From Nitrospiraceae bacterium (GTDB lineage: Bacteria > Nitrospirota > Nitrospiria > Nitrospirales > UBA8639), in assembly GCA_003523945.1 (NCBI GenBank), contig DOFS01000449.1:1-11459 (forward strand): a stretch of DNA of 11,459 bases, given 5' to 3'. Made by a program: the position numbers and the translations under genes. Below the pieces are notes generated by a model. The model searched no databases. It was not told the DNA's origin and was given only the letters and a program-made list of their open reading frames with translations. Positions 1 through 7,723 of the stretch are shown here, one piece after another (the stretch's first letter is position 1; each line of letters starts with the position of its first letter).

Positions 1-837
1 CGGATGAAACCGGAAGATATCGCCAAGATTCGCGCGGCTTTTCATTTAGATGACCCACTCTATGTGCAATATGCGTATTGGATAAGGGACCTGGCTACGG
101 GAGAATTAAAGTCGTTCAAAGATAGCCAGCCGGTCCTCCCTAAGATTTGGGACCGATTTCTGAATTCCCTGCCCTTGTTTGTTCTGGCCACGATTCTGGT
201 GTGGACCTGGGCCTTTCCCGCGGGAATTTACGGGGCGGTATTTCGAGGGGGGCTGTATGACCGGTTGACGGTGTTTTTGTCCTATGCGCTCATTTCCGTG
301 CCGGGGTTTTTCCTGTCGTTTCTGGCCATTTTGTGGGTGGTGGGATGGTTTGGAGTGCCGGTGATCAGCATCAAGACATTCGGGATGGAACATGCGCAGC
401 CGGCCTATCAGATGATGGACCGGGTCTGGCATCTGGTCATTCCCTCCATCATGACGGCGATCGGCGGGATCGCGGTGTTGTCCCGGTATGTCCGGTCCCA
501 GATGCTGGAAGTGTTGGGACAGGATTATGTCCGGACCGCCCGGGCGAAAGGTCTTGAGGAAGACACGGTGATCTATGGCCATGCGTTGGGGAATGCTCTG
601 CTCCCATTTGTGACCATGTTCGGTCTTCTACTTCCCGGATTGATCGGGGGGTCTGTGATCTTTGAACAGATTTTTGCCTGGCCGGGATTGGGACGGTTGG
701 CCTATGAAGCCATTCTTTCCAGGGACTTTCCGATCATTATGACGTTAAATTTCATCGCTGCAGTCCTGACCTTACTGGGCACCTTGATCTCGGATATTCT
801 GTATGCCGTGGTGGATCCAAGAATCCGGTTGAATTAA
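1..837 (+). CDS. oppB: Dipeptide/oligopeptide ABC transporter permease, OppB/DppB type (5' truncated)
   Basis: Inner-membrane subunit of a peptide importer; it forms half of the translocation pore with the next gene's product. The frame is open to base 1, and the ATG at position 4 is not the true start: OppB-type proteins begin with a transmembrane helix and a short loop that precede the visible KIRAAFHLDDP region, so roughly 40-60 residues lie off the window. Numbering from Met 4, hydrophobic segments are seen near residues 55-80, 88-118, 145-162, 200-222 and 246-270. The cytoplasmic EAA loop that docks on the ATPases is at about 174-201 (DYVRTARAKG followed by a conserved GNALLP). The C-terminal DPRIR is the usual family ending. 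It is followed by the OppC-type gene after a gap of under 30 bp. The family is clear; whether the substrate is dipeptides, oligopeptides or something else (nickel, for example) cannot be read from the permease. Confidence 0.93.
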   Translation, partial: RMKPEDIAKIRAAFHLDDPLYVQYAYWIRDLATGELKSFKDSQPVLPKIWDRFLNSLPLFVLATILVWTWAFPAGIYGAVFRGGLYDRLTVFLSYALISVPGFFLSFLAILWVVGWFGVPVISIKTFGMEHAQPAYQMMDRVWHLVIPSIMTAIGGIAVLSRYVRSQMLEVLGQDYVRTARAKGLEEDTVIYGHALGNALLPFVTMFGLLLPGLIGGSVIFEQIFAWPGLGRLAYEAILSRDFPIIMTLNFIAAVLTLLGTLISDILYAVVDPRIRLN

Positions 838-865
838 GTATGCGAATCAGAGGTACGAACTGTTG

Positions 866-1858
866 ATGAATCCCTCGAAGGTCGACATTCCAGTAAAGGC
901 AGAGTTGCCCTCTCTCGATGCGGAAGGTCTGGCTCCCCAGGAAACACCGTGGGAAGAATTCCTTCGTGTGTTTACCAAAGACTACCAGGCCCTATTCGGG
1001 TTTTGGGTGCTCGTGCTGCTCTTGCTAACGGCCTTGACCGGGAAAGTGTTGACAGAATGGTGGGTGGTGTTTGATCCGGAAGCGGTACGGCTGACAGATA
1101 AATTCCTTCCTCCGCTGTCTGTGCCTTCTCCCGACAGCCTTCCGGCAGATCGGCCGTTTGGTGGTATTTATCTCATGGGCACGGACGAATTGGGGCGTGA
1201 TGTGTTTGCCCGAATGTTCCAGGGCTCGTTTGTGTCCCTATCCATCGGATTTGTGGCAGTCGGAATTTCCTTGGGTATCGGTATCTTGTTAGGCGGGTTA
1301 TCCGGTTTTTACGGGCACGTCAAATTGTGGTTTATCACGGTTGATACGCTGATCATGCGATTCACCGATGCGATGATGTGTTTCCCCACTTTTTTTCTCA
1401 TACTCACCGCGGTGGCTTTGCTCCCGCCCAGCATTTATACCATCATGATCATCATTGGATTGTTTAGTTGGATGGGGACGGCCAGATTTGTCCGAGCCGA
1501 GTTTTTGTCCATTCGTGAGCAGGACTATGTGACGGCAGCCAAAGCCCTTGGGATACCCGAGGGCCGGATTATTTTCCGACATATGGTGCCGAATGCCCTG
1601 GCGCCGGTTTTTGTGTCCGCCACGATTGGCGTTGCCTCGGCCATTCTGACGGAGTCGGGTTTAAGCTTTTTGGGGTTTGGGGTGCCTCCGCCCTACGCCA
1701 CATGGGGCAATATCCTGTCGGATGGCAAGGGGTTTGTGTTTGACGCCCCATGGTTATTCTTTATTCCGGGTCTGGCCATTTTCATGGTTGTGCTGGCCTT
1801 TAATCTTGTGGGAGAAGGTCTGCGTGAGGCCTTAAACCCAAAATTGCGAAGCCGGTAG
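866..1858 (+). CDS. oppC: Dipeptide/oligopeptide ABC transporter permease, OppC/DppC type
   Basis: Second pore subunit of the peptide importer, 330 residues, the usual length for OppC with its N-terminal soluble segment. From the ATG at 866: first helix about 44-60, a periplasmic loop, then the family's GTDELGRDVFARM motif at 105-117, helices near 122-148, 170-205, 245-265 and 295-316, and the EAA loop at 220-247 (DYVTAAKALGI, then VPNALAP). The start is either TTG 863 or ATG 866; an AGAGG at 849-853 serves both, at 9 and 12 nt. I prefer the ATG by codon, although the spacing favours TTG slightly. The stop codon directly abuts the next gene's ATG, so translation with the ATPase gene is probably coupled. 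Confidence 0.94.
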   Translation: MNPSKVDIPVKAELPSLDAEGLAPQETPWEEFLRVFTKDYQALFGFWVLVLLLLTALTGKVLTEWWVVFDPEAVRLTDKFLPPLSVPSPDSLPADRPFGGIYLMGTDELGRDVFARMFQGSFVSLSIGFVAVGISLGIGILLGGLSGFYGHVKLWFITVDTLIMRFTDAMMCFPTFFLILTAVALLPPSIYTIMIIIGLFSWMGTARFVRAEFLSIREQDYVTAAKALGIPEGRIIFRHMVPNALAPVFVSATIGVASAILTESGLSFLGFGVPPPYATWGNILSDGKGFVFDAPWLFFIPGLAIFMVVLAFNLVGEGLREALNPKLRSR

Positions 1859-2845
1859 ATGGAATCAAGAGTGCACCCATTATTACGCGTGTCCAACCTT
1901 CGGACCTCCTTCTTCACCGACAAAGGGGAGATCAAAGCCGTGGATGATGTGAGCTTTTCCATTCGAGGCGGGCAGACGCTGGCCTTGGTGGGAGAGTCCG
2001 GCTGCGGAAAGTCCGTGGCGGCCCTCTCGATTATGCGCCTGATTTCTTCTCCGGGGCGTGTAGTTGGCGGAAAAATTCACTTCAAAGGTCAAAATCTGTT
2101 GGATGTTTCGGAAAAGGATATGCGTCAAATTCGGGGAAAGTCCATCGGGATGGTCTTTCAGGAACCCATGACGTCGCTGAATCCGGTGATGTCGGTCGGC
2201 GATCAAATCGGCGAGGTATTAAAAATCCATACGACCTTATCGGATCGCGATATTCGAAAAGAAGTGATCAGCTTATTGGGTAAAGTCCGTATTTCGGCTC
2301 CCGATCGCCGGATCGATCAATACCCCCATGAAATGTCCGGCGGCATGAAGCAACGCGTGATGATCGCCATGGCCCTGGCCTGTCAACCTGATCTGTTGAT
2401 CGCCGACGAACCGACCACCGCTCTGGATGTGACCATACAAGCGCAAATTCTGGATCTGCTTGCAGCCTTGCAGAAGGACATGGGGATGGCCATTCTCCTG
2501 ATTACACATAATCTGGGCGTAGTGGCACAATTCGCCCAGGATGTCATCGTCATGTATGCCAGTAAGATTGCCGAACGGGCCACTGTGAAAGAATTATTCC
2601 GCAATCCCAGTCATCCCTATACGAGTGCCCTATTAAAATCGCTGCCGCGACCGGGGGAACGTCAGACAAGGCTGGAAGCGATTCCAGGGACCGTGCCGTC
2701 TCCCTTACAGTACCCGCCAGGGTGCCATTTTTCCTCACGCTGTCCGGAAGTGATGGACCATTGTCCTCTTCAGCCTCCCCCCACGGTGCAAGTGGGGGAG
2801 TCGCATGAAACCGTGTGCTGGTTGTATGACAAGAAAGAGTCTTGA
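1859..2845 (+). CDS. oppD: Peptide ABC transporter ATP-binding protein, OppD/DppD type
   Basis: Cytoplasmic ATPase of the peptide importer, 328 residues, full family length. Walker A GESGCGKS at 45-52, Q-loop Gln 101, signature MSGGM at 159-163, Walker B LLIADEP at 179-185 with catalytic Glu 184, and switch His 217 are all present, so it should hydrolyse ATP. The C-terminal oligopeptide/dipeptide-specific extension (from about 245, HPYTSALL onward) carries four cysteines at 289, 295, 302 and 320 in the GC-x5-C-x6-C...C arrangement that binds a 4Fe-4S cluster in structurally studied DppD-type proteins. The ATG follows the upstream stop codon with no gap. The next ATPase differs in the N-terminus and in having a DEA rather than DEP Walker B, as expected of a D/F heterodimer. 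Confidence 0.95.
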   Translation: MESRVHPLLRVSNLRTSFFTDKGEIKAVDDVSFSIRGGQTLALVGESGCGKSVAALSIMRLISSPGRVVGGKIHFKGQNLLDVSEKDMRQIRGKSIGMVFQEPMTSLNPVMSVGDQIGEVLKIHTTLSDRDIRKEVISLLGKVRISAPDRRIDQYPHEMSGGMKQRVMIAMALACQPDLLIADEPTTALDVTIQAQILDLLAALQKDMGMAILLITHNLGVVAQFAQDVIVMYASKIAERATVKELFRNPSHPYTSALLKSLPRPGERQTRLEAIPGTVPSPLQYPPGCHFSSRCPEVMDHCPLQPPPTVQVGESHETVCWLYDKKES

Positions 2846-2859
2846 GAGGGAAGATCTTC

Positions 2860-2901
2860 ATGGCCAATTCTGTTGAAAAAGAATCCTTCCTATTACTTTA
2901 A
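2860..2901 (+). other. Short ribosome-binding-site-led ORF before oppF (possible leader or frame remnant)
   Basis: Just after the oppD stop, GAGAGGGA at 2844-2851 is a strong ribosome-binding site with 8 nt to an ATG at 2860. The frame reads [13 protein letters not shown] and stops at TAA 2899-2901, 16 bp before the oppF ATG. No comparably good site precedes oppF itself. The peptide looks like an oppF N-terminus (compare [13 protein letters not shown] at the presumed start). It may be a leader whose termination allows reinitiation at oppF, or the remnant of an older oppF start displaced by a small indel. Sequencing error is also possible. Confidence 0.4.
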
Positions 2902-2917
2902 ACATTCGTCGTTACTG

Positions 2918-3904
2918 ATGGCTGAATCCACGACATCATTACTCCAAGTCACCGGGTTGAAAAAATATTTCCCCGTTCGAAGCGGGCTCTTCTCCCGTGT
3001 GTCGGCATGGGTCAAGGCGGTCGACGATGTCACGCTTCACTTGAATCAAGGGGAAACGTTGGGTTTGGTCGGCGAGTCGGGTTGTGGAAAAACTACCGTG
3101 GGACGAAGCATTCTCCGGCTCATGGAGCCAACCGCAGGGGAAGTCATGTTTGAAGGGAAAAATGTCCTCTCCCTCACCTCTCGGGAGTTACGCCAGACGC
3201 GGCGCCGGATGCAAATAATTTTTCAGGACCCGTACAGTTCTCTCAATCCACGTATGACCATCGGGGCCATTGTGGCTGAGCCCCTCAAGATTCATCAGAT
3301 CGCCAAAGGCCAGGACCTGCAAGATAGGGTGAATCAGTTGTTTATTCGTGTGGGTTTGCGGCCTGAGCATCAATCACGGTATCCGCATGAATTCTCAGGC
3401 GGTCAACGCCAGCGCGTCGGCATTGCGCGTGCCCTAGCGCTCAACCCGAAATTCATCGTCTGTGATGAAGCGGTATCGGCGCTGGATGTGTCCATTCAAG
3501 CGCAAATCCTGAACTTGCTTCGCGATCTCCAGCAGGAATTTCACCTCTCCTATCTGTTCATCACGCATGATCTCAATGTGGTGCAATATCTCGCAGACCG
3601 GATCGCGGTCATGTATGTGGGCAAGTTCGCGGAAGTCGCTCCTGCTGAGGATCTCTTTGCCACTCCCAAGCATCCCTACACACAAGCCCTGCTCTCCGCC
3701 AATCCGGTGCCGGACCCTACGGCGCCACCCAAGCGCATCATCCTTCCCGGCGATGTCCCGTCGCCCTTAAATCCTCCCGCCGGCTGCCGGTTCCATCCCC
3801 GCTGTCCAGAAGTGATGGATGTCTGCAAAACAGTAGAACCAAAGTTGACTCAAATCGGTCCTCCCGAAAAAGGCCACCAGGTGTGGTGCCATTTGTATCC
3901 ATAA
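2918..3904 (+). CDS. oppF: Peptide ABC transporter ATP-binding protein, OppF/DppF type
   Basis: Second ATPase of the importer, 328 residues from the ATG at 2918. Walker A GESGCGKT 52-59, Q-loop Gln 103, signature FSGGQ 159-163, Walker B ending CDEA with Glu 184, His 217, and the F-type loop [15 protein letters not shown] near 24-38 assign it to the F rather than D subunit. The C-terminal extension has cysteines at 290, 296, 303 and 324, a likely Fe-S site like that of its partner. The start is uncertain. ATG 2918 gives a standard N-terminus but has no visible ribosome-binding site. An in-frame TTG at 2873 would add 15 residues, also without a good site. The strong site at 2844-2851 instead serves a different frame (see the short ORF at 2860). 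It ends the operon. Confidence 0.94.
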   Translation: MAESTTSLLQVTGLKKYFPVRSGLFSRVSAWVKAVDDVTLHLNQGETLGLVGESGCGKTTVGRSILRLMEPTAGEVMFEGKNVLSLTSRELRQTRRRMQIIFQDPYSSLNPRMTIGAIVAEPLKIHQIAKGQDLQDRVNQLFIRVGLRPEHQSRYPHEFSGGQRQRVGIARALALNPKFIVCDEAVSALDVSIQAQILNLLRDLQQEFHLSYLFITHDLNVVQYLADRIAVMYVGKFAEVAPAEDLFATPKHPYTQALLSANPVPDPTAPPKRIILPGDVPSPLNPPAGCRFHPRCPEVMDVCKTVEPKLTQIGPPEKGHQVWCHLYP

Positions 3905-4183
3905 ACAAACTCCTGCTTAACAGTCTCCGGGCTACCCAACCTCCCGATGTGTAAAAATTCAATTTCTCTTTGCAGGTATTGAACGAACCCGTCCTGATTC
4001 TGTGCGCCCTAACTCATCGGGTTATCGCTGATTCGTCCAATTCCTAAATGGAGAAATATAAAATTTTTTGAAATTATCTGCTTTACTCTTTTGCGTTGAG
4101 AGATGTGCGAGTATAGTCATTAGTGCGTCGCTTCTTTTTATTAGGATTTATTCCGATATAATGACTATGAGGTTGGATACAGA
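3905..4183 (+). promoter_or_regulatory. Intergenic promoter region of the decarboxylase gene
   Basis: Non-coding stretch between oppF and the decarboxylase. A perfect -10 hexamer TATAAT lies at 4157-4162, but no good -35 is seen 16-19 bp upstream (the DNA there is CTTCTTTTTA). A second candidate, TTGCGT at 4091-4096 with TATAGT at 4112-4117, has a short 15-bp spacer. The ribosome-binding site GAGGT at 4169-4173 is 10 nt before the ATG. If the 4157 hexamer is used, the 5' leader would be only about 15 nt. An AT-rich tract (about 4055-4080) could be an UP-like element. A 6-bp inverted repeat (AACCCG 3986-3991 / CGGGTT 4018-4023) has no T run, so no clear terminator for the opp operon is visible. 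Confidence 0.5.
4113..4168. repeat. Perfect 10-bp inverted repeat overlapping the decarboxylase -10 box
   Basis: ATAGTCATTA at 4113-4122 is the exact reverse complement of TAATGACTAT at 4159-4168, with 36 nt between the arms. The right arm covers the last four bases of the TATAAT hexamer and ends one base before the ribosome-binding site; the left arm overlaps the alternative TATAGT box. The layout suits two half-sites for a regulator bound across the promoter, or, if transcription starts upstream, an RNA stem close to the ribosome-binding site. The repeat is observed; its function is inferred. Confidence 0.55.
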
Positions 4184-5842
4184 ATGAGTGATTCCTACAC
4201 CATTGGCACGCTTCTTCTGGACCGTCTGTACAAGCTGGGGCTGCACCATATTTTTGGCATTCCCGGCGATTATGTGCTGACGCTCTTTAAGCTCATCGAA
4301 GAATCGCCTATCCGGCACATCGGAACGACTCGGGAAGATTGTGCGGGCTTTGCGGCGGATGCCTATGCGCGCATACATGGGATTGGCGGCGCATGTGTGA
4401 CCTATTGCGTGGGTGGCCTGAATATGGTCAATGCCGTTGCTTGTGCCTATGCCGAGCGGTCGCCGGTGGTGTTGATCTCCGGCTCACCCGGTCTGAATGA
4501 ACGAGTCAAGAACCCCTTCCTTCATCACATGGTCCGTGATTTCTTGACCCAACGGGATGTCTTTGAAAAGATTACCGTGGCTTCCGTCGTATTGGATGAC
4601 CCCCATACTGCCGAACGGGAGATTGACCGGGCCTTGAAGGCGTTAATGCAATTCAAGCGGCCGATCTATTTGGAAATTCCACGAGACCTCGTGATGACTC
4701 CCGTGCAGGTGGCCTCAATTAAACCACCGAAAGTCACGGCCTCCCAGAGTGATCCGGCGGCACTGAAAGAAGCCGTCGCAGAAGTTCGCGGCATTCTGTC
4801 AGGGTCCGAACGACCGGTTATTCTGGCCGGGGCCGAAATCCATCGATTCGGTCTTCAGGACCAATTGACGGAACTGGTCGAGCATATGAATGTCCCCGTC
4901 GCCACCACCTTGCTGGGGAAGTCCGTCCTTCGCGAAGACCATCCGTTGAATATCGGAGTGTATGGCGGACTGGTGGGGCGGGAGGAAATTCTGGAGTTCG
5001 TGGAAAATGCCGACTGCCTGTTGACCCTGGGAACATTGCTCACTGATGTTGAGGACGTCAAAGCGCATACCACGCTCCTGGCGGCAGGCCGGACGGTTCA
5101 TGCAACAGCGGACTCTATCGCTATCAAGCACCATACCTATGATGGCGTTCGATTTGAAGATTTTATCCGAGCCCTGGTGGCTTCCCCCCTGCCGTCATTT
5201 CCCTCTCGAGGGCTCCCGCCACGCGACAGCGTCCGGTTTAATCCACCTGGTCCGGAAGAGGTGGTGACCCTTCGCAATGTGTTCGGGTATTTGGATGGTT
5301 TGCTCAACGAGAAAACGGTGGTGATTGCCGATGTCGGGGAGTCGCTGTTTGCCGCTGCGGATCTGCGTGTACGAAAAAGTGCGGAGTTCCTTTCTCCTGC
5401 CTATTACACCTCCATGGGATTTAGTGTCCCGGCCGCTCTCGGTGCGGGATTTGCTGATCCCGGACTGAGGCCCCTTGTGTTAGTAGGAGACGGCGCATTC
5501 CAAATGACCGGCACCGAATTGTCCACCTGCATTCGCTATGGGCAGGCTCCCATTGTGGTAGTGCTGAATAACCGCGGCTATGGGACGGAACGGGAAATTC
5601 TCGAAGGGCCGTTCAATGACATCCACGAATGGCAGTACGAGAAGATCTGTGATGTGTTGGGCGGAGGCGTGGGTCATCGAGTGGGCACGTTCGGGGAATT
5701 GGTCCAAGCGCTGAGTCTTGCCGTTGATGATCATAAGCAGGTCCATGTGCTGAATGTCCTGCTTGATCCTCGGGACCGATCCACCGCCATGAAGCGAGTC
5801 GCCCAACGACTGGCCAAACGGATGGCGGGACAAAAATCCTAA
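4184..5842 (+). CDS. Thiamine-diphosphate-dependent 2-oxo acid decarboxylase (pyruvate/indolepyruvate decarboxylase family)
   Basis: Cytoplasmic ThDP/Mg2+ enzyme expected to decarboxylate a 2-oxo acid (pyruvate, indolepyruvate or a branched/aromatic keto acid) non-oxidatively to the aldehyde. It is 552 residues, the normal length, with an N-terminal pyrimidine-binding domain (about 1-175), central domain (190-330) and C-terminal pyrophosphate-binding domain (360-540). The catalytic set of the PDC family is intact: Asp 29 in GIPGDY, Glu 51 in TTREDCAGFAADAYAR, the His 114-His 115 pair in FLHHM, the ThDP motif from GDG 435-437 to NN 462-463, and Glu 469 in GYGTERE. The HH pair and Glu 469 separate it from acetolactate synthase and benzoylformate decarboxylase. 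The start has GAGGT 10 nt upstream. It stands alone: no alcohol or aldehyde dehydrogenase is adjacent, so the substrate is unknown. Confidence 0.88.
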   Translation: MSDSYTIGTLLLDRLYKLGLHHIFGIPGDYVLTLFKLIEESPIRHIGTTREDCAGFAADAYARIHGIGGACVTYCVGGLNMVNAVACAYAERSPVVLISGSPGLNERVKNPFLHHMVRDFLTQRDVFEKITVASVVLDDPHTAEREIDRALKALMQFKRPIYLEIPRDLVMTPVQVASIKPPKVTASQSDPAALKEAVAEVRGILSGSERPVILAGAEIHRFGLQDQLTELVEHMNVPVATTLLGKSVLREDHPLNIGVYGGLVGREEILEFVENADCLLTLGTLLTDVEDVKAHTTLLAAGRTVHATADSIAIKHHTYDGVRFEDFIRALVASPLPSFPSRGLPPRDSVRFNPPGPEEVVTLRNVFGYLDGLLNEKTVVIADVGESLFAAADLRVRKSAEFLSPAYYTSMGFSVPAALGAGFADPGLRPLVLVGDGAFQMTGTELSTCIRYGQAPIVVVLNNRGYGTEREILEGPFNDIHEWQYEKICDVLGGGVGHRVGTFGELVQALSLAVDDHKQVHVLNVLLDPRDRSTAMKRVAQRLAKRMAGQKS

Positions 5843-5845
5843 TAT

Positions 5846-5859
5846 CCATTTTTAAATGG
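5846..5859 (+). terminator. Weak hairpin after the decarboxylase gene
   Basis: Four bases after the stop codon, CCATT pairs with AATGG around a short TTTA loop, followed by TTCTTT. The stem is short and AT-rich, so it may only be a weak intrinsic terminator. Confidence 0.3.
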
Positions 5860-6327
5860 TTCTTTGAAAAGAGCTGGTTTTTCTTCTACTACTTTTCCCT
5901 CCACTCTTACTTTCTGGGAATGTTGTGAATATCCGACAGATACCGGGTTTCAATCCGGCAGTCGAGGTTATTGCTTGTCGCGTCCCGAAAAGCGCAACCT
6001 TTGTTGTGGAGCAAAAGACAGGACTTCAAAACCATTAACGCCATGTCCGGCCTCATCAGATAAGACGAACGCAGGCCTCGGGAGGGCGGGCCAACTCGCT
6101 GAGCTCAAACAGGGGCCTGCCAGTTAATTGGAGTGTTCGCCTTTGGGCCCGGTCGGAACGCGCTCGTCAGCGTTTGCCGGTTGGCCAGCAATGAACAATG
6201 ATGTCTCACCCACTCAACAAAGTTTCAGAAATTATTTGAAAGGACTATCGACCCTCTCTCATTCAAAAGTCCTTTTAACTCCGCAATTTTCACTCTTCAC
6301 GATATTCTTCAAAACCCCTTGTCCTGA
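5860..6327. other. Non-coding spacer with a GC-rich structured block
   Basis: I see no credible gene here on either strand: the longest open frames (about 87 and 71 codons) have no domain-like sequence and no ribosome-binding site, and are rich in Cys/Ser/Pro as expected of chance frames. The first and last thirds are AT-richer, whereas about 6040-6190 is strikingly GC-rich and full of inverted repeats (entered separately). A further perfect 8-bp pair, AAAGGACT 6239-6246 and AGTCCTTT 6268-6275, with a 21-nt loop and ending in TTTT, could be a terminator-like hairpin. No tRNA-like cloverleaf or known riboswitch core was recognised. Confidence 0.6.
6071..6186. repeat. GC-rich block of inverted repeats, possible interspersed palindromic element or RNA
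   Basis: GCAGGCCTC 6071-6079 pairs with GGGGCCTGC 6112-6120 (nine pairs, one G-U). Downstream, CCGG 6149-6152 and GAACGC 6156-6161 pair with CCGG 6177-6180 and GCGTTT 6170-6175 around an eight-base loop, and GGCC 6146-6149 could alternatively pair with GGCC 6183-6186. The composition contrasts with the AT-rich flanks, as with dispersed intergenic repeats. There is no T run after either stem, so these are not standard terminators. Whether copies exist elsewhere in the genome cannot be judged from one window. Confidence 0.4.
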
Positions 6328-6331
6328 TTGG

Positions 6332-6361
6332 TTGCGGGCTTGATTCATGCGCCCGTATAAT
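6332..6361 (+). promoter_or_regulatory. Predicted sigma-70 type promoter for the MEMO-family gene
   Basis: A perfect -10 TATAAT at 6356-6361 is preceded after 18 bp by TTGCGG at 6332-6337 as the -35 element (first three bases consensus). Transcription would begin near 6368, giving a leader of about 44 nt that holds the ribosome-binding site at 6395-6403. This position also argues against the in-frame TTG at 6370 being the start codon. Confidence 0.55.
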
Positions 6362-6411
6362 AGCCTGGTTTGAGAAAATTTTTTCCTTTCAGCCAGGATA
6401 GGACCCTTCTT

Positions 6412-7680
6412 ATGAGTGCCGAGACCGTCGAAAAAGATTCCAAAAACTACCCGATTCTCCGGAATTTGCAATATTCCCCGCTGAAGCAGGGGGAAGAGCA
6501 ATACATTGTGTTGTGGGACCCTTCCGGCCTGTCTTCTGAAAAGCTGGTGTTGCCCCTGAATTTTTTCTATCTGTTTCAGTTTTTTGATGGAGAACATTCC
6601 CTGGAACAGGTTGGTGCCGAGTATCTCAAGAAGTATGGCGAATTTATGATGCCGGATCGCCTCACAAAATTGGTGAGTGACCTGGACGAGAAATTATTTT
6701 TGGAAGGTGATCGACTGAAGCAGGTGCAAGCGCGAGCCTTCGAGGCCTACCGAAAACTTGATGCGAGGCCGATGGCGTTCGCCGGGCAGCAATATGAAGC
6801 CGATCCGGCCAAACTGCGAGTGCAGATCGACGGGTTTTATGCTTCAAAGGAAGGGCCGGAAAAGGGGAAAGCGGAATGTGCCGGTCAGACGATTAAGGGC
6901 TTAGTGGCCCCGAATTTTGAATGGAAAGATGCCGGGCCCATCTACGCGTGGGGCTATCAGGAATTACGGGAAGGCCAGGTCCCGGATGTGTTGGTGTTGA
7001 TCGGCACCTGCCATGCCGGCCTTGAAGGGGGAATTGCCTTTACGGATAAAGATTTTGAAACCCCGTTTGGGATCGTCCCGGTGAATCGAGCGATTATCGA
7101 CTTGATCCGCAAAGAAAGCGGTGAGACCTTTTTTGCGGAAGATATTGCCCATCTTCGGGAGCATAGCCTGGAGTTGCAACTGCCGTTTCTCAAGCATGCG
7201 CTGGGCGAGGGTCGGGAGATTTCCATTGTGCCTATTCTCGTGGACTTTCCTCCGGACACTCTCACGGGTGGGGAGTATCAACAGCTCTTTCACCGCATTG
7301 ATCAGTTTCTGACGATCACCAAACGCGCGATTCAGGCCAGCGGACAACAGGTGTGTGTCATTGGCAGCGCCAATTTAGCGCATATCGGCATTAGCTATGG
7401 AGATAAAACGCCTCCCACTGATTTTTCATTTCATCGCTGTATGCAGATTGATCTGGAGATGTTAAAGAAGGTGGAAGAAGCTGATCCGGAAGGGTTCGCA
7501 GAATTTATCCTGAAAGAAGGGAATCAACGCCGCATTTTAGGGTTTTCCGTGATTTTTTCCCTGATGAAACTGCTCAAGCGTGACGGAGAGGATTTCAAAG
7601 GGCAGGTGCTACGCTATGATCGGGGTATTACGGATCAGTTTAATTCGACGGTGACCTACGCCAGTATCGTGTTTGTTTAG
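6412..7680 (+). CDS. amrB: AmrB / MEMO-family protein with N-terminal extension (AmmeMemoRadiSam system protein B-like)
   Basis: A 422-residue protein. Residues from about 130 to the end form a MEMO domain (extradiol-dioxygenase-like fold): the linker YEADPAKLRVQIDGFY, then LVAPNFEWKDAGP, a GTCHAG loop around His 201, the FETPFG motif, EHSLELQ at 250-256, GSANLAHIG at 319-326 and RRILGF at 373-378. Residues 1-115 are a separate domain of about 100 residues, mostly helical with a WDP turn, resembling small PqqD-like winged helices; this is a guess from pattern. Several positions that hold metal ligands or acidic residues in active MEMO proteins look changed: His to Asn 168 (usual PH), Asp to Asn 321 (usual SxDLxH) and Cys to Leu 376 (usual RICG). 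His 201 and His 324 remain. The function of bacterial MEMO proteins is unsettled. No AMMECR1 or radical-SAM partner is in the window. AGGATAGGA lies 8 nt before the ATG. Confidence 0.83.
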   Translation: MSAETVEKDSKNYPILRNLQYSPLKQGEEQYIVLWDPSGLSSEKLVLPLNFFYLFQFFDGEHSLEQVGAEYLKKYGEFMMPDRLTKLVSDLDEKLFLEGDRLKQVQARAFEAYRKLDARPMAFAGQQYEADPAKLRVQIDGFYASKEGPEKGKAECAGQTIKGLVAPNFEWKDAGPIYAWGYQELREGQVPDVLVLIGTCHAGLEGGIAFTDKDFETPFGIVPVNRAIIDLIRKESGETFFAEDIAHLREHSLELQLPFLKHALGEGREISIVPILVDFPPDTLTGGEYQQLFHRIDQFLTITKRAIQASGQQVCVIGSANLAHIGISYGDKTPPTDFSFHRCMQIDLEMLKKVEEADPEGFAEFILKEGNQRRILGFSVIFSLMKLLKRDGEDFKGQVLRYDRGITDQFNSTVTYASIVFV

Positions 7681-7723
7681 CCGTCTGTTGGAAAAACCCA
7701 CCAGCTTCGTTCTCGCCTCACTC

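Noticed and set aside
840..866. Eight-codon ORF (MRIRGTNC) whose stop overlaps the oppC ATG
   Set aside because: It has the look of a coupling ORF, but it is very short, has no ribosome-binding site of its own, and the AGAGG lies inside it serving oppC.
5864..6343. Open frames of 87 and 71 codons between the decarboxylase and the MEMO-family gene
   Set aside because: No ribosome-binding sites, chance-like composition, no recognisable motifs, and the DNA is dominated by inverted repeats.
6370..6411. TTG start that would extend the MEMO-family protein by 14 residues
   Set aside because: It lies at the predicted transcription start, has no ribosome-binding site, and the ATG at 6412 has a good one.
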